64,000 nucleotides of DNA from CAIVVT01 sp963823095 (GTDB taxonomy: Bacteria; Acidobacteriota; Terriglobia; Bryobacterales; Bryobacteraceae), in the NCBI GenBank assembly GCA_963823095.1, contig CAWGKI010000012.1:186001-250000 (forward strand). The letters run 5' to 3'. The notes beneath the pieces were generated by a model. That model was not told the DNA's origin, did no database searches, and saw nothing but the letters and a program-made list of their open reading frames with translations. Made by a program: the position numbers and the translations under genes. Each line of letters begins with the position of its first letter. Position 1 is the stretch's first letter. Shown here piece by piece: positions 25,476-34,919 of this stretch.

Positions 25476-27734
25476 TCATCGGCGCTGATTGAGAGACTTA
25501 ACCGGATTCGCGGCCTGAATGGCATCCTGCACGTCTCCGACGACCTCCTCGTGACGGCCGGAATGCATATCGCGATCCAGCCGCCGCAGCGCGACACGAA
25601 TAATGTCGCGGTGGTGCAGCATGCGGCCCGGCTCGCCCTGCGCCAGTTCCAGCCACAGCCGGTGGAGCATGTCCTCGTCTTCGGGCCACAGCCTGGGCGG
25701 ATGCGGTCCTAGGTTGATGAAGTTCCGCTCCTCCATCTCAGGCGACACGATCTCAAGCGACAGCTTCGGCCGCGGCGCCGGCAAGCGCTCCCAGGCGTCG
25801 CCGAAGCTCTTGGCGAAGGCATCGATGGGCATTTTGCCCGAAACGCCGATCATGATGGTGCTGGATTGCAGTTTCGCGGCGGTCTCCAGAATCACCTCGT
25901 TCGGGTCCGGGCCTGGCACCACCAGGAGCTCCACGTGTTTGCCAGCCTTCTCGGCCAGCGTTACTACCTTGCTGAATAGCGCCTGAACATCCTCTGAAAA
26001 GACCTGATCCGGGTCCAGTTCGTGCTCGCCCGATCCCGCGTTGGTCAGTCTCTTGACGGTCATCACGACGATGTCCATTTCGCGCGTGTTCGTCTTCTCC
26101 AGCGCCCGCTGCACAGCGTCGAGCCGGTTGGGATTCCTCACCGCAACCAGCACTCCGCCTGGCCGCACCTGCGGAAGAACGTGATCGAATTCCGGCGGCT
26201 GCTCCAGGTTGAACTTCTCCAGCTCAGCGGAGGAAGATGACGTGCGGTGACGCTTGTGGATCTTCTCGCTGATCTCGAACAGGACGAAGAAAGCGAGCGT
26301 GAAGGAGATGCCGGAGATGGTCGCGGTCTTCTTCGTCAACAGGTTGACGATCGCCAGCGTGAAGAGGAACAGCGTAATGAGCGTCAACCCGATCGGAAGT
26401 TCCAGCTTGCCGATGGTGATGTTGAGCGGCACCTTCCAGGCGCGCTTCTCACGCAGTTTGTAGCGCAGCACCAGCACGGAGAGCGACTTCATAGCGAAGC
26501 TCCACACAACGCCGAACGCGTACGCTTCGCCGAGCATGTAGAGATCGCCCCGGCTGATCAGAATCGTGAGAATCTGCAACCCGACAATGAGATTGATGAG
26601 GCGCGATGTTGTGCCGAACCGCTTGTGCGGCTTGCGCAACATATCGGGCAGAACGCCGTCTTCCGCGATGCGGTTCAACACGCCATTGGATCCCATGATG
26701 GCCGTATTCACCGCGCCCGAGAGGATGATGGCGCCCACCACGACGACAAAACCGTGGAACGCGAGGCGCGCCCAAAGGGGTCCGGCGAGGTGCATGGCCA
26801 GACCGCCAATCAGGTTGTCCCCGAAATCCTTCATGCGAACGTTGTCGGGAATCAGCATCACGGCGAAGAACGAGACCAGTGAGGTGAAGACCATGCTGTA
26901 GATGAAAATCACCAGGCCCGCGCGCTCCAGGTTCTTCAACTTCGGGTGCGCGATTTCCCGGTTCACCTGCGCCAGGCTCTCCTCGCCGCTCATGGCCAGC
27001 AGCGAATGGCCGAGACCCACGAGTACGACGACCCACATGAGCCGTTCGAAACCGGTACCGTTCAGCCATCCCAAGGATTCCGCCGAAACCTTGAAGTTCT
27101 CGGGAGATGGGAGCGGGACAGGCTGGTAGCCCTTAGTGAAGATCGTCACCAACGACCAGGTGATCAGGATGATGATCATCACCGTGGTCACCTGCATAAT
27201 GCGCAGCGCCTTCTGACTGGATTCATGCACCCCGATGATGTTCTTTCGCCAGAAGTAGACGGTAACGATGATAGCGAACAAGGCTGCAAATCCTGGAGGA
27301 GCGACCTGCCACGAGGGGTGGCCCGCGGCGATGACGGATTCATTCAGCAATCCCGCTATGTATAGCCCTGCGCTGACGCCGCTGATCGGGCCCGTGAGCA
27401 CGTAGTCGAATAGCAGCGCCGAGACGGAGAACTTTGCCAGGGTCCCGCCCAGCGCCTCATGGACGACCTTGTACACGCCACCGCGGACGAACATGCTGCA
27501 GCTCTCGATGTATACGGCACGCACCGCATAGCTGAACAACATGATGGAGAGGATGAACCACGGGGCAGATTTGCCCACCGCGGTTTCCGCGATGCCTCCG
27601 GCGTAGTATGCCGAACTGCCGAGGTCGCAGAGGACGATGGCCGCTGCCCTCCAGAACGAAATGAAGGACAACATGACGGTCGAGGCCACCACGACGCGCG
27701 TTGTGGCCGTCCGGCCGGATTCACCTGTGAGCAC
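25476..27734 (-). CDS. APC-superfamily permease with cytoplasmic USP-like domain, copy 2
   Basis: A 752-residue paralog of the gene at 22854, colinear and highly similar throughout, including the TGESGR N-terminus, the helix motifs and the USP-like tail (GGVLVAVRNPN, IGVSGKMP). Differences cluster in loops and the last 40 residues, which are longer here. I set the start at GTG 27734 because AGGAG precedes it by eight bases and the same position is TTG in the paralog; a longer in-frame ORF begins at 27785. Retention of two copies suggests different regulation or substrate range. Confidence 0.88.
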   Translation of the reverse strand: MLTGESGRTATTRVVVASTVMLSFISFWRAAAIVLCDLGSSAYYAGGIAETAVGKSAPWFILSIMLFSYAVRAVYIESCSMFVRGGVYKVVHEALGGTLAKFSVSALLFDYVLTGPISGVSAGLYIAGLLNESVIAAGHPSWQVAPPGFAALFAIIVTVYFWRKNIIGVHESSQKALRIMQVTTVMIIILITWSLVTIFTKGYQPVPLPSPENFKVSAESLGWLNGTGFERLMWVVVLVGLGHSLLAMSGEESLAQVNREIAHPKLKNLERAGLVIFIYSMVFTSLVSFFAVMLIPDNVRMKDFGDNLIGGLAMHLAGPLWARLAFHGFVVVVGAIILSGAVNTAIMGSNGVLNRIAEDGVLPDMLRKPHKRFGTTSRLINLIVGLQILTILISRGDLYMLGEAYAFGVVWSFAMKSLSVLVLRYKLREKRAWKVPLNITIGKLELPIGLTLITLFLFTLAIVNLLTKKTATISGISFTLAFFVLFEISEKIHKRHRTSSSSAELEKFNLEQPPEFDHVLPQVRPGGVLVAVRNPNRLDAVQRALEKTNTREMDIVVMTVKRLTNAGSGEHELDPDQVFSEDVQALFSKVVTLAEKAGKHVELLVVPGPDPNEVILETAAKLQSSTIMIGVSGKMPIDAFAKSFGDAWERLPAPRPKLSLEIVSPEMEERNFINLGPHPPRLWPEDEDMLHRLWLELAQGEPGRMLHHRDIIRVALRRLDRDMHSGRHEEVVGDVQDAIQAANPVKSLNQRR

Positions 27735-28187
27735 GGAAGACACTCCTATGTCGCGCTCGCCCGGATTGCGGCAAGCGGCTATCAATTCAGCCTGCGAGGT
27801 AAGCTGACGGGCTCAGGCTTGAAAGTACCCTACCGGCGTTCAGCGGCATCATGGCCGCCCCAGCGCCGGATGCGCCCCGGAATATGGTTCCCCCGCCCCC
27901 TGAGTGGGGCTCGGCATATCTTTAATGTAAATCAAGCGGAATCACCACCCCCACTGTCTAACGATGGGCTGGTTTCATCGCTCAACTTCCATTCGGGTGC
28001 ACGGCCAACCGCGCCGTACTGAATTTGGCTAAAGCGCTAAAGCTATGAAATATCGGATGCGGCGCGACGGGATCCGATCTGTTTCCGCACGGTCTGGACG
28101 ATATCCACCTGACCGGGGGCGGGAGGACGGATGAGACCGGCCGAATAATCCCGCCACCGCTCCCGGTTGCAGCGCATCTGGGATGGC
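27735..28187 (-). promoter_or_regulatory. Leader of permease copy 2 with near-consensus FNR-like box
   Basis: CCTGCGAGGTAAGCTGACG at 27791-27809 repeats the leader segment of copy 1. TTAATGTAAATCAA at 27922-27935 matches the FNR consensus TTGAT-N4-ATCAA with one mismatch, about 190 bases from the start, as in copy 1. From 27940 to 28187 I see no gene; overlapping short frames have no family resemblance. Confidence 0.5.
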
Positions 28188-28931
28188 ATGAGCATTCATT
28201 CGGGCAAAATTGCGCTAATCACCGGCGCGAACAAGGGGATTGGGCTGGAAACCGCGCGTCTGCTGGGCCGCCAGGGAATCACCGTTCTATTGGGCGCTCG
28301 CGATAGTGAAAAGGCCGCGCAGGCCGCGGCGAAGCTCAAAGCCGAGGGCATCGACGCCGTGCCGTTGAAGCTCGACGTAACGTCTCCGGCCGACATTCAC
28401 GCCGTCGCCACGTTCATCGAGTCGAAGTATGGCCACCTCGACATCCTCATCAACAACGCCGGCATCAACGCCGAGGGCGGTTTCTCAGGCAACAACTCCG
28501 CGACGGTGTCGCAGGCGTCTCTGAAGCAGACCTTCGATACGAACTTCTTCGCCGTTGTCGAGCTCACCCAGGCGCTTCTGCCGCTTATCGAAAAAAGCCC
28601 CGCGGGACGCATCGTCAACCTGTCCAGCATTCTCGGATCGCTCACGCTGCATAGCGACCCGAAATCTCCCATCGCCAACAGCAAGGCCCTGGCCTATGAC
28701 GCCTCGAAAACGGCCTTGAACGCCTTCACCGTGCACCTCGCCGCCGCCTTGAAGGGCAAGAAGATCAAGGTGAACAGCGCGCACCCGGGCTGGGTGAAGA
28801 CCGACATGGGCGGCGAAGCTGCGCCGATGGAAATCACCGACGGCGCCAAGACCAGCGTCGAACTCGCGTTGATCGGCGACGACGGTCCTAACGGAGCCTA
28901 CATCCACCTCGGCAAGCCGCTGCCCTGGTAA
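28188..28931 (+). CDS. Short-chain dehydrogenase, carbonyl-reductase-like
   Basis: A 247-residue SDR with TGANKGIG as cofactor loop, GARDSEKA (Arg after Gly-Ala suggests NADPH), LDVTS, NNAGIN, LSSILGS with catalytic Ser and YDASKTALNAF with the Tyr/Lys pair, then HPGWVKTDMGG. The insertion between the Ser and Tyr strands (LTLHSDPKSPIANSKALA) is typical of carbonyl-reductase-like SDRs, which reduce a wide range of ketones and quinones. Upstream codons from 28167 are not family-like, so I use the ATG at 28188. Confidence 0.88.
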   Translation: MSIHSGKIALITGANKGIGLETARLLGRQGITVLLGARDSEKAAQAAAKLKAEGIDAVPLKLDVTSPADIHAVATFIESKYGHLDILINNAGINAEGGFSGNNSATVSQASLKQTFDTNFFAVVELTQALLPLIEKSPAGRIVNLSSILGSLTLHSDPKSPIANSKALAYDASKTALNAFTVHLAAALKGKKIKVNSAHPGWVKTDMGGEAAPMEITDGAKTSVELALIGDDGPNGAYIHLGKPLPW

Positions 28932-29006
28932 TTGTGTGCCGCTTTCTGACGCCTCCGCCGGCATCCGCGCATAGCGGCAGTTCGCGTTGACGGATAGACT
29001 TCTAAG

Positions 29007-29921
29007 ATGCTCCGAAGTCGCGAGGGGTCGATCCGGCTGTTTCGGCTTGCAGGGATTGACGTCTATCTGCACTGGTCCTGGTTTCTCGTTGCGGTTTTTG
29101 AGATCCAGAGCCGCAATCGGAACTACACGTCGCCACTCTGGAACCTTGCAGAGTACATGGCATTGTTCGCGATCGTGCTGCTGCATGAGTTCGGGCACTC
29201 TTTGGCTTGCCGCCAGGTTGGCGGCGCCGCCAACATGATCATTTTGTGGCCGCTCGGCGGAGTCGCCTACATCGCTCCACCGCAGCGCCCCGCCGCAACT
29301 TTATGGAGCATTGCGGCGGGTCCGCTGGTCAACGTTGCTCTTCTCCCGGTCCTTTATATCGCGACAATGATCGCCGGAGCGTCGGGCTGGACGGATATGG
29401 ATCCCAACGCCTGGGCACTGCTACGCGCATTGTTCGGAATCAACTTAATCCTGTTGACGTTCAACCTGCTGCCCATCTACCCGCTCGATGGCGGCCAGAT
29501 TCTGCGCTCGCTGTTATGGTTCCCGCTCGGGCGCGCCCGCAGCCTGATGGTGACGGCTGTGCTCGGATTCGTGCTCCTGCTGGGCGCACTCGGGTGGGCT
29601 CTTTGGTCGTTCTCGCTATGGAACGCGCTGCTTGTCTACTTCCTGCTGGCGAACTGCTGGAGAGGGCTGCAGGAAGCTCGCATGATGATCGAGGTCGCAA
29701 AGTTGCCGCGCCGGGAGGGCTTCGCCTGTCCGAAGTGCCATGCCGCGCCACCCTTCGGCGACTTCTGGCGTTGCCCGCACTGCGAGCAGCGGTTCGACCC
29801 CTTCAGCAGCGAATCGAATTGTCACTGCACGGCTGAGTTCAAAGCAGCATCCTGCCTCGACTGCGGCGCCACGCATCCAATCGGCGAATGGGTGGTTCCA
29901 GCCGCGGAATCCACGGCCTAG
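29007..29921 (+). CDS. Site-2 protease (M50) family protein with zinc-ribbon tail
   Basis: An intramembrane metalloprotease of 304 residues with five or six helices. HEFGHSLACR carries the zinc-binding HExxH and LLPIYPLDGGQIL carries the third metal ligand (NLLP...LDGG). After the last helix comes a cytoplasmic tail with CPKC, CPHC, a CHC and CLDC, compatible with a double zinc ribbon. S2P proteins cut membrane-bound regulators such as anti-sigma factors; the ribbon would add substrate or partner recognition. Most family members carry CBS or PDZ modules instead, so this tail is less usual. Confidence 0.85.
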   Translation: MLRSREGSIRLFRLAGIDVYLHWSWFLVAVFEIQSRNRNYTSPLWNLAEYMALFAIVLLHEFGHSLACRQVGGAANMIILWPLGGVAYIAPPQRPAATLWSIAAGPLVNVALLPVLYIATMIAGASGWTDMDPNAWALLRALFGINLILLTFNLLPIYPLDGGQILRSLLWFPLGRARSLMVTAVLGFVLLLGALGWALWSFSLWNALLVYFLLANCWRGLQEARMMIEVAKLPRREGFACPKCHAAPPFGDFWRCPHCEQRFDPFSSESNCHCTAEFKAASCLDCGATHPIGEWVVPAAESTA

Positions 29922-31102
29922 CTCAGAATCCCCATCCGCTTCCCCACGCGGGTCAGGATTTCCACCGCCCGGTCCAGATGCTCGCGCGTGTGGGTGGCGG
30001 TGACAATCGTGCGGATGCGCGCCTTGCCCTTCGGCACGGTCGGGAAACCAAGCCCTGTCGCCCATAGCCCTTCCTCAAATAGCGCTTTCGAGAACTCGTG
30101 CGCGGTCTTCGCCTCGCCGACGATGACCGGTGTGATCGGCGTCTCGCTCGCTCCTGTATCGAAGCCTGCCTGCTTCAGCAGTCCCTTGTAATAGTTGGTG
30201 TTATCCCACAGCGCCTGAACGCGCTCCGGCTCGCTCTCCAGGATCTCAAACGCAGCCAGGCACGCGGCCGTGACAGCCGGCGGATGAGATGTTGAGAAGA
30301 GGAACGGCCGCGCGCGGTGGTAGAGATACTCAATCAGGTCATGGCTGCCGCAAACGTAACCGCCGAGAACGCCTACCGCCTTGGAAAGGGTGCCCACCTG
30401 CACCTGCACGCGCCCATGCAAGCTGAAGTGATCCACCGTGCCGCGACCGTTGCGCCCGAGCACGCCTGAGGAGTGAGCGTCGTCCACCATCATGATGGCG
30501 CCGTAGCGCTCGGCCAATTCAGTGAGCTTGTCCAGCGGACCGATGTCGCCATCCATCGAGAAAACGCCGTCGGTAATCAGCAGCTTGTGGCCGGGGGTGT
30601 CCTTCAACCCTTCCAGCACCTCGGCCGCATGCTCGACGTCGCGATGGCGGAAGACGTGGATCTTGGCGCGCGAGAGGCGGCAGCCGTCGATGATGGAGGC
30701 GTGGTTCAACTCGTCGGAAATGATGTGGTCGTCCGGCGTCAGGATCGAGCTGACCGTCCCGGCGTTTGCCGTGAAGCCGCTCTGAAACACCACGCATGCC
30801 TCTGAATGCTTGAAAGCCGCGATGCGCCGCTCCAGCTTCATGTGGATGTCCATGGTGCCGGTGATGGTGCGGACTGCGCCCGAGCCAGCGCCGTACTTGC
30901 GTATGGCATCGAGTGCCGCTTCCTTCAGCTTCGGATGGTTCGCGAGGCCCAGATAATTGTTCGAAGCGAGGTTGATGACCTCTTTTCCGTCCACGCGGCT
31001 GACGGGCTCGCAGGCGCTCTCAAGCTCGCGCAGCCGGAAGTAGCTTCCGGTGCGTTTCAGGTCGTCTAATTGTTCGGTTATGTAGCCCAGCGGGTTCTGC
31101 AT
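29918..31102 (-). CDS. kbl: Glycine C-acetyltransferase (2-amino-3-ketobutyrate CoA ligase)
   Basis: A PLP enzyme of the alpha-oxoamine synthase family that interconverts 2-amino-3-ketobutyrate and glycine plus acetyl-CoA in threonine breakdown. The 394 residues include NLASNNYLGLANHP, AGSGAVRTITGTMDIH, SDELNHASIIDG, VDDAHSSGVLG and TLSKAVGVLGGY with the PLP lysine. The length equals that of E. coli Kbl. AONS (BioF) is the main alternative, but the N-terminus (LDDLKRTGSYFRLRELES) fits Kbl better. The usual partner tdh is not adjacent. The last four bases overlap the convergent site-2 protease gene. Confidence 0.88.
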   Translation of the reverse strand: MQNPLGYITEQLDDLKRTGSYFRLRELESACEPVSRVDGKEVINLASNNYLGLANHPKLKEAALDAIRKYGAGSGAVRTITGTMDIHMKLERRIAAFKHSEACVVFQSGFTANAGTVSSILTPDDHIISDELNHASIIDGCRLSRAKIHVFRHRDVEHAAEVLEGLKDTPGHKLLITDGVFSMDGDIGPLDKLTELAERYGAIMMVDDAHSSGVLGRNGRGTVDHFSLHGRVQVQVGTLSKAVGVLGGYVCGSHDLIEYLYHRARPFLFSTSHPPAVTAACLAAFEILESEPERVQALWDNTNYYKGLLKQAGFDTGASETPITPVIVGEAKTAHEFSKALFEEGLWATGLGFPTVPKGKARIRTIVTATHTREHLDRAVEILTRVGKRMGILS

Positions 31103-31153
31103 AAGATGCTCGCGGGAGCGCTCTTGCCGCTCCCGTTTGCAGTATAGCCGCCC

Positions 31154-31249
31154 TGTGGCGCACGCTTCAGCGGCCGTGGTGGCATTCATGCCACCATCTT
31201 CCGGACGTCGACAAGAGTGTCGACGCTGCACGATAAATCGTGCGCCACG
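31154..31249. repeat. Structured palindromic repeat, family A copy 2
   Basis: The outer arms TGTGGCGCACG and CGTGCGCCACG close a 96-bp element. Internal hairpins are GGTGGCA-TTCA-TGCCACC and GTCGAC...GTCGAC. Compared with the copies near 894 and 40065 the outer clamp is constant while internal stems change in sequence but keep pairing and often the TTCA loop. It lies just upstream of kbl. Confidence 0.78.
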
Positions 31250-31335
31250 ACGGACGGCGAGCCTTGCTGGTCCGGAGGATCCGCCGGTCACCTGACTTTC
31301 GGCAGGAAGCGGTTGTATGGCCGCCGATCGCCCAG

Positions 31336-32127
31336 CTACGTCAATAGCAGCCCGAACTTCGCACGCTCGAGGTGGTCGGACCGGTCCTGCAGGCCATTCA
31401 GCCCGCCATTAACACGCTTCGTGATCGTCTCCAGATCGTCCGCGTCAGCGAGCGCATTCAGGTTGCGCCTAGTCCAGAACCAGCAGGCTACATCGACCGC
31501 GAGCGATGGATCGGTCGCGATCTTCGTCCAGTTGCCGTCGACAGTCAGATCCTGCCCGATCGACTGTCCATACGCCACGTAGTTGGCGCGCCCGGTGAGT
31601 TGGATCAGCCCTCGCCCCTTGAACTTCGGACCGTCTCCAGGCTGCGTGTTCCCGAGATCCGCGCGGCCCTCGTACGCCTGACCGCTGGCGAGTTCCTCGG
31701 TGTAGAGCAGATCGCCGCTTTCGTGGCCCGTCTGGGCCAGGAAGTGCGCCATGCGCAGCGGCGTGTCGATCCCCGCCGCGTTCATCCGGTCCACCACGGG
31801 CTGGAAAAAGAGAGCAAGCTTCGACTGCCTGGCGTTCAGCATCACCAGTTGGAATTTCTCCACGGTGAGCCCGTCCGGTAGTCCCTTCTGCAATTCCGCC
31901 AGCGTGTCGCTTGAATCCGACACTATCCCATCCGGCGCGGCGTTGCCCATCACCTGCGATTGAAACGCGGTGATGGCTCCAGCCGACGCGGAGCCAAACT
32001 GGCCATCCACCGTCAACGCGGCGGCGCCCGGAATCCGGGATAAGTTCATGTTCAACAAAAGCTGAACGATTTTGACATCTTGCGCCTGGTTCGGCGCACC
32101 AGTTCCAACGGCATTTCCCAGTAGCAT
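31336..32127 (-). CDS. GH19-type endolysin/chitinase-like protein with peptidoglycan-binding domain
   Basis: A 263-residue protein. Residues 15-85 form a PG-binding-1 domain (VKIVQLLLNMNL...LTVDGQFGSASAGAITAFQSQ). Residues 100-263 form the GH19 lysozyme-like domain with MAHFLAQTGHESGDLLYTEE, whose Glu is the likely catalyst, then KFKGRGLIQLTGRANY and ITKRVNGGLNG. There is no signal peptide, as in phage endolysins, but no holin or phage structural gene accompanies it. AGGAGG lies seven bases before the ATG at 32127. The likely role is cleaving peptidoglycan or chitin; the export route is unknown. Confidence 0.82.
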   Translation of the reverse strand: MLLGNAVGTGAPNQAQDVKIVQLLLNMNLSRIPGAAALTVDGQFGSASAGAITAFQSQVMGNAAPDGIVSDSSDTLAELQKGLPDGLTVEKFQLVMLNARQSKLALFFQPVVDRMNAAGIDTPLRMAHFLAQTGHESGDLLYTEELASGQAYEGRADLGNTQPGDGPKFKGRGLIQLTGRANYVAYGQSIGQDLTVDGNWTKIATDPSLAVDVACWFWTRRNLNALADADDLETITKRVNGGLNGLQDRSDHLERAKFGLLLT

Positions 32128-32393
32128 GCGTAAGCCTCCTCTGGCTGATCCGGATGTTCTCCCGCGAATGGGCCGGCGAACCAGTCCGGTGTATGCCAAC
32201 CGGGCGCGCGGCACAGAGCGTTTCTCCACTCGGAGATGATGACTAGGATACTGTGAGAATCGCCAAATATGACATTTTTTCGATCTCATTGAATCGAAGC
32301 GGAAAAAAATCCGCGTGCACGCGTTACCGAGCGCCGCAAAGAACGCGCGAACACCGTTTCAGGTGGGCCTTCGATTTGTGAAATGATTTCGAT

Positions 32394-33806
32394 ATGAAGC
32401 TGACGTTTTGGGGAGCCGCTCAGACGGTCACCGGTTCGATGCACCACCTGACGTTGAACGGCAAGCAGTATCTGCTGGATTGCGGGCTTTACCAGGGCCA
32501 TCGCAAAGAGGCCCGCGAACGCAACGCTACGCTGCCCTTCCCGGCCAGTTCCATCGACGCCGTGATCGTCTCTCACGCGCACATCGACCACACCGGCAAC
32601 TTGCCGACGCTAGTGAAGAACGGCTTCACCGGGCCCATTGTCACCTCTCCGGCCACCACCGACCTCTGCAAGTACATGCTCGCCGACTCGGCCCACTTGC
32701 AGGAGAAAGACGCGCTGTTCATGGCCAAGCGCAATCATCGCCGCCATTCCCTCGGCGAGGTGGACACACCGGAGATCGTCGAGCCGCTGTATTCGGTGGA
32801 AGACGCCGAACGCACTTTGCCGTTGTTTCAATCGGCCGCGCAGGGCCAGCCGCGCGAGATTGCGCCTGGGCTCTCCTATCGCTCCTACGATGCGGGCCAC
32901 ATGCTCGGCTCCACGGCCATGGTGCTGGATCTCCAGGAAAATGGCAAGAAGCGGAGGCTCGCCTTTTCGGGCGACGTCGGCCGGCGCAACCTGCCGATCA
33001 CGAAGGACCCGGAGCCCCTGCCGCCCTGCGATTATCTGATCGTCGAATCCACTTACGGCGACCGCCTGCACAAGCCTCTGGAGGCCGTGAGCAACAAACT
33101 CGCGGACGCCGTCAATCGGACTTTGGCGCGTGGCGGCCGTCTGATTGTCCCTGCCTTCGCGGTCGGGCGCACCCAAGAGATCGTGCTGCTGATGCACGAG
33201 TTGATCGACTCCGAAAAGATCCCCGAGTTCCCCATCTTCGTCGACAGCCCGCTGGCCGTGCACACCACCGAGGTCTTCCGGGCGCACAGCGAATTGTTCG
33301 ACGATGAGACCAAAGCCATGGCCAAGGACGGCGATCCGTTCACGCTTAAGAACCTGCGCTACATCACCGAGGTGGCCGAATCGAAGGCTCTGAACGATAT
33401 GCGCATGCCCTGCATGATCATCTCGGCATCGGGCATGTGTGAAGCGGGACGCATTCTGCATCACCTGCGCAACGGCATGGCGAACCCCAGGAATACCATC
33501 CTGATTACAGGCTTCATGGCCGAATACACGTTGGGCCGCAAAATCGTCGACAAGTGGCCGGAGGTCCTGATCTACGGCGAGCCCGTGCAGCTCAAAGCCG
33601 AAGTGGTCAAGCTGAACGAGTTGAGCGGACACGCCGATCAGCACGAACTGCTCGACTGGATAGCTCCCATCGCGCCCGGTTTGAAGCGCGTCTTCGTCGT
33701 CCACGGCGAGCCCGCGGCGCAAGCGGTCCTGGCCAAGGAGATCACGGCCCGCTTCAAAGTCCCGGTCACCATTCCAAAGCGTGGCGAGTCGGTCGTGCTG
33801 GACTGA
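32394..33806 (+). CDS. Metallo-beta-lactamase/beta-CASP RNA hydrolase
   Basis: A 470-residue zinc-dependent nuclease of the CPSF/Ysh1-like group. The MBL core has HAHIDHTGNLP (motif 2), DAGHMLGS (motif 3) and FSGDVGRRNLPI (motif 4). The beta-CASP insert has VESTYGDR, FAVGRTQEI, ISASGMCEAGRILHHL and the last His in ELSGHADQHEL. These features place it among enzymes that process RNA or act on 5'/3' ends. Its start overlaps no neighbour, and a glucose dehydrogenase gene follows nine bases later in the same direction. Confidence 0.92.
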   Translation: MKLTFWGAAQTVTGSMHHLTLNGKQYLLDCGLYQGHRKEARERNATLPFPASSIDAVIVSHAHIDHTGNLPTLVKNGFTGPIVTSPATTDLCKYMLADSAHLQEKDALFMAKRNHRRHSLGEVDTPEIVEPLYSVEDAERTLPLFQSAAQGQPREIAPGLSYRSYDAGHMLGSTAMVLDLQENGKKRRLAFSGDVGRRNLPITKDPEPLPPCDYLIVESTYGDRLHKPLEAVSNKLADAVNRTLARGGRLIVPAFAVGRTQEIVLLMHELIDSEKIPEFPIFVDSPLAVHTTEVFRAHSELFDDETKAMAKDGDPFTLKNLRYITEVAESKALNDMRMPCMIISASGMCEAGRILHHLRNGMANPRNTILITGFMAEYTLGRKIVDKWPEVLIYGEPVQLKAEVVKLNELSGHADQHELLDWIAPIAPGLKRVFVVHGEPAAQAVLAKEITARFKVPVTIPKRGESVVLD

Positions 33807-33814
33807 TCGGTTCA

Positions 33815-34828
33815 ATGCGCGCCATCGCCCTCGATTTCAACGCCCGCACGCCCGCCGAAATTCGCCTGAACGGTCCTGAGGCGCCGGGCCCAGGCGAGGT
33901 TCTATTCCGCATCCGCACCTGCGGAGTCTGTGCTACCGATCGCGAACTGGCGCGCTTCCACTATGGTGCGCCGCCGGCGGGCGAAACGGCGCTGGTGTTA
34001 GGGCACGAGGCGCTGGGCGATGTCGTCTCGACTGGACCGAGTGTGACGAAGCTCTCTCCCGGCGACTGCGTTGTCCCCACGATTCGCCGCGCCTGTCCGC
34101 CCGTGTGCCCGGCCTGCGCGGCGCGCCGTTTCGATCTCTGCGCGACCGGTGCTTACCTGGAACGTGGCATAGTGCGGGCGCATGGCTACTTCACCGAGTT
34201 CGCGTCGGACCGCGAGGAGAACCTGATGGCCGTTCCTCGCTCCTTGGGCGAGGCGGCAGTCCTGGCCGAGCCGTTGAGTGTGGTGGAAAAGGCCGTTGCC
34301 ACAGCCCTCGTGGCGCATCCCTTCCAACCCCGCACCGCACTGATCACCGGCTGCGGTCCGGTCGGATTATTGACCGCTTTCGCTCTGCTGGCACGCGGCT
34401 TCGAGGTGCAAATTGCCTCCCTCGAAGCGCACGACGAACCGCGTCCGCTGATCGCCGTCCGCGCTGGCGCACACTATGTCCGCCTGCCGGAGACGCCCTC
34501 ACAGGCCGACCTGGTATTCGAATCTTCCAGCCATCCCGATGCCGCGGCGCTCGGTCTGTCGCGTCTTCGAACGGGCGGCGTTCTGGTCTTCATTGGAGCC
34601 TCGGAAACGCCGATCCCTCTGACCTCGCTTGAAGCGCTGCGGCGAAACCTCACGATTGCGGCCATCGTCAATGCCGCCGAAATGCACTTTCAGTCCGCGC
34701 TGGAAGATCTGTCGCGCTTCCCGAGCACCTGGCTCGACGGCTTTGTCGAGCGTCGTTCATTCGACTCCTGGCGGGATTCGCTATCCGTAACTCCCAGGAC
34801 GCCCAAAGTGGTCCACATGATGGGCTGA
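33815..34828 (+). CDS. Glucose 1-dehydrogenase-like zinc medium-chain dehydrogenase
   Basis: A 337-residue protein of the alcohol dehydrogenase superfamily. Catalytic zinc ligands appear in CGVCATDRELARFH and GHEALG; the structural zinc loop is CPPVCPACAARRFDLC; the nucleotide-binding loop is TGCGPVGLL. Motifs GDCVVPTIRR, YLERGIVRAHGYFTEF and EPLSVVEKAV match archaeal-type glucose dehydrogenases better than ordinary alcohol or threonine dehydrogenases. The expected reaction is oxidation of glucose or a related aldose with NAD(P). It starts nine bases after the beta-CASP gene, so they may be co-transcribed, though no common job is apparent. Confidence 0.82.
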   Translation: MRAIALDFNARTPAEIRLNGPEAPGPGEVLFRIRTCGVCATDRELARFHYGAPPAGETALVLGHEALGDVVSTGPSVTKLSPGDCVVPTIRRACPPVCPACAARRFDLCATGAYLERGIVRAHGYFTEFASDREENLMAVPRSLGEAAVLAEPLSVVEKAVATALVAHPFQPRTALITGCGPVGLLTAFALLARGFEVQIASLEAHDEPRPLIAVRAGAHYVRLPETPSQADLVFESSSHPDAAALGLSRLRTGGVLVFIGASETPIPLTSLEALRRNLTIAAIVNAAEMHFQSALEDLSRFPSTWLDGFVERRSFDSWRDSLSVTPRTPKVVHMMG

Positions 34829-34871
34829 GGCCCCTCTCTTCGTTCGGGGCTCGCGAGCAGAAACACCATGA

Positions 34872-34903
34872 AACGGAGCCGTGGCCGTACGGAGCGGTTG
34901 TAG
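34872..34903. repeat. Single arm of repeat family C
   Basis: AAACGGAGCCGTGGCCGTACGGAGCGGTTG resembles one arm of the inverted repeat at 45229-45348, here without its partner. A short hairpin of CCCC...GGGG type lies just upstream. It is a likely remnant between the convergent dehydrogenase and DinB genes. Confidence 0.5.
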
Positions 34904-34919
34904 CGGGGTGCAGCAGCTA

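Noticed and set aside
29918..31102. Assigning the PLP transferase as BioF
   Set aside because: The N-terminal region and the overall motif set fit Kbl better, and no other biotin gene is nearby; the distinction is not absolute.
31336..32127. GH19 endolysin as a sign of a prophage
   Set aside because: No holin, terminase, capsid, tail or integrase gene lies within reach; neighbours are housekeeping genes.
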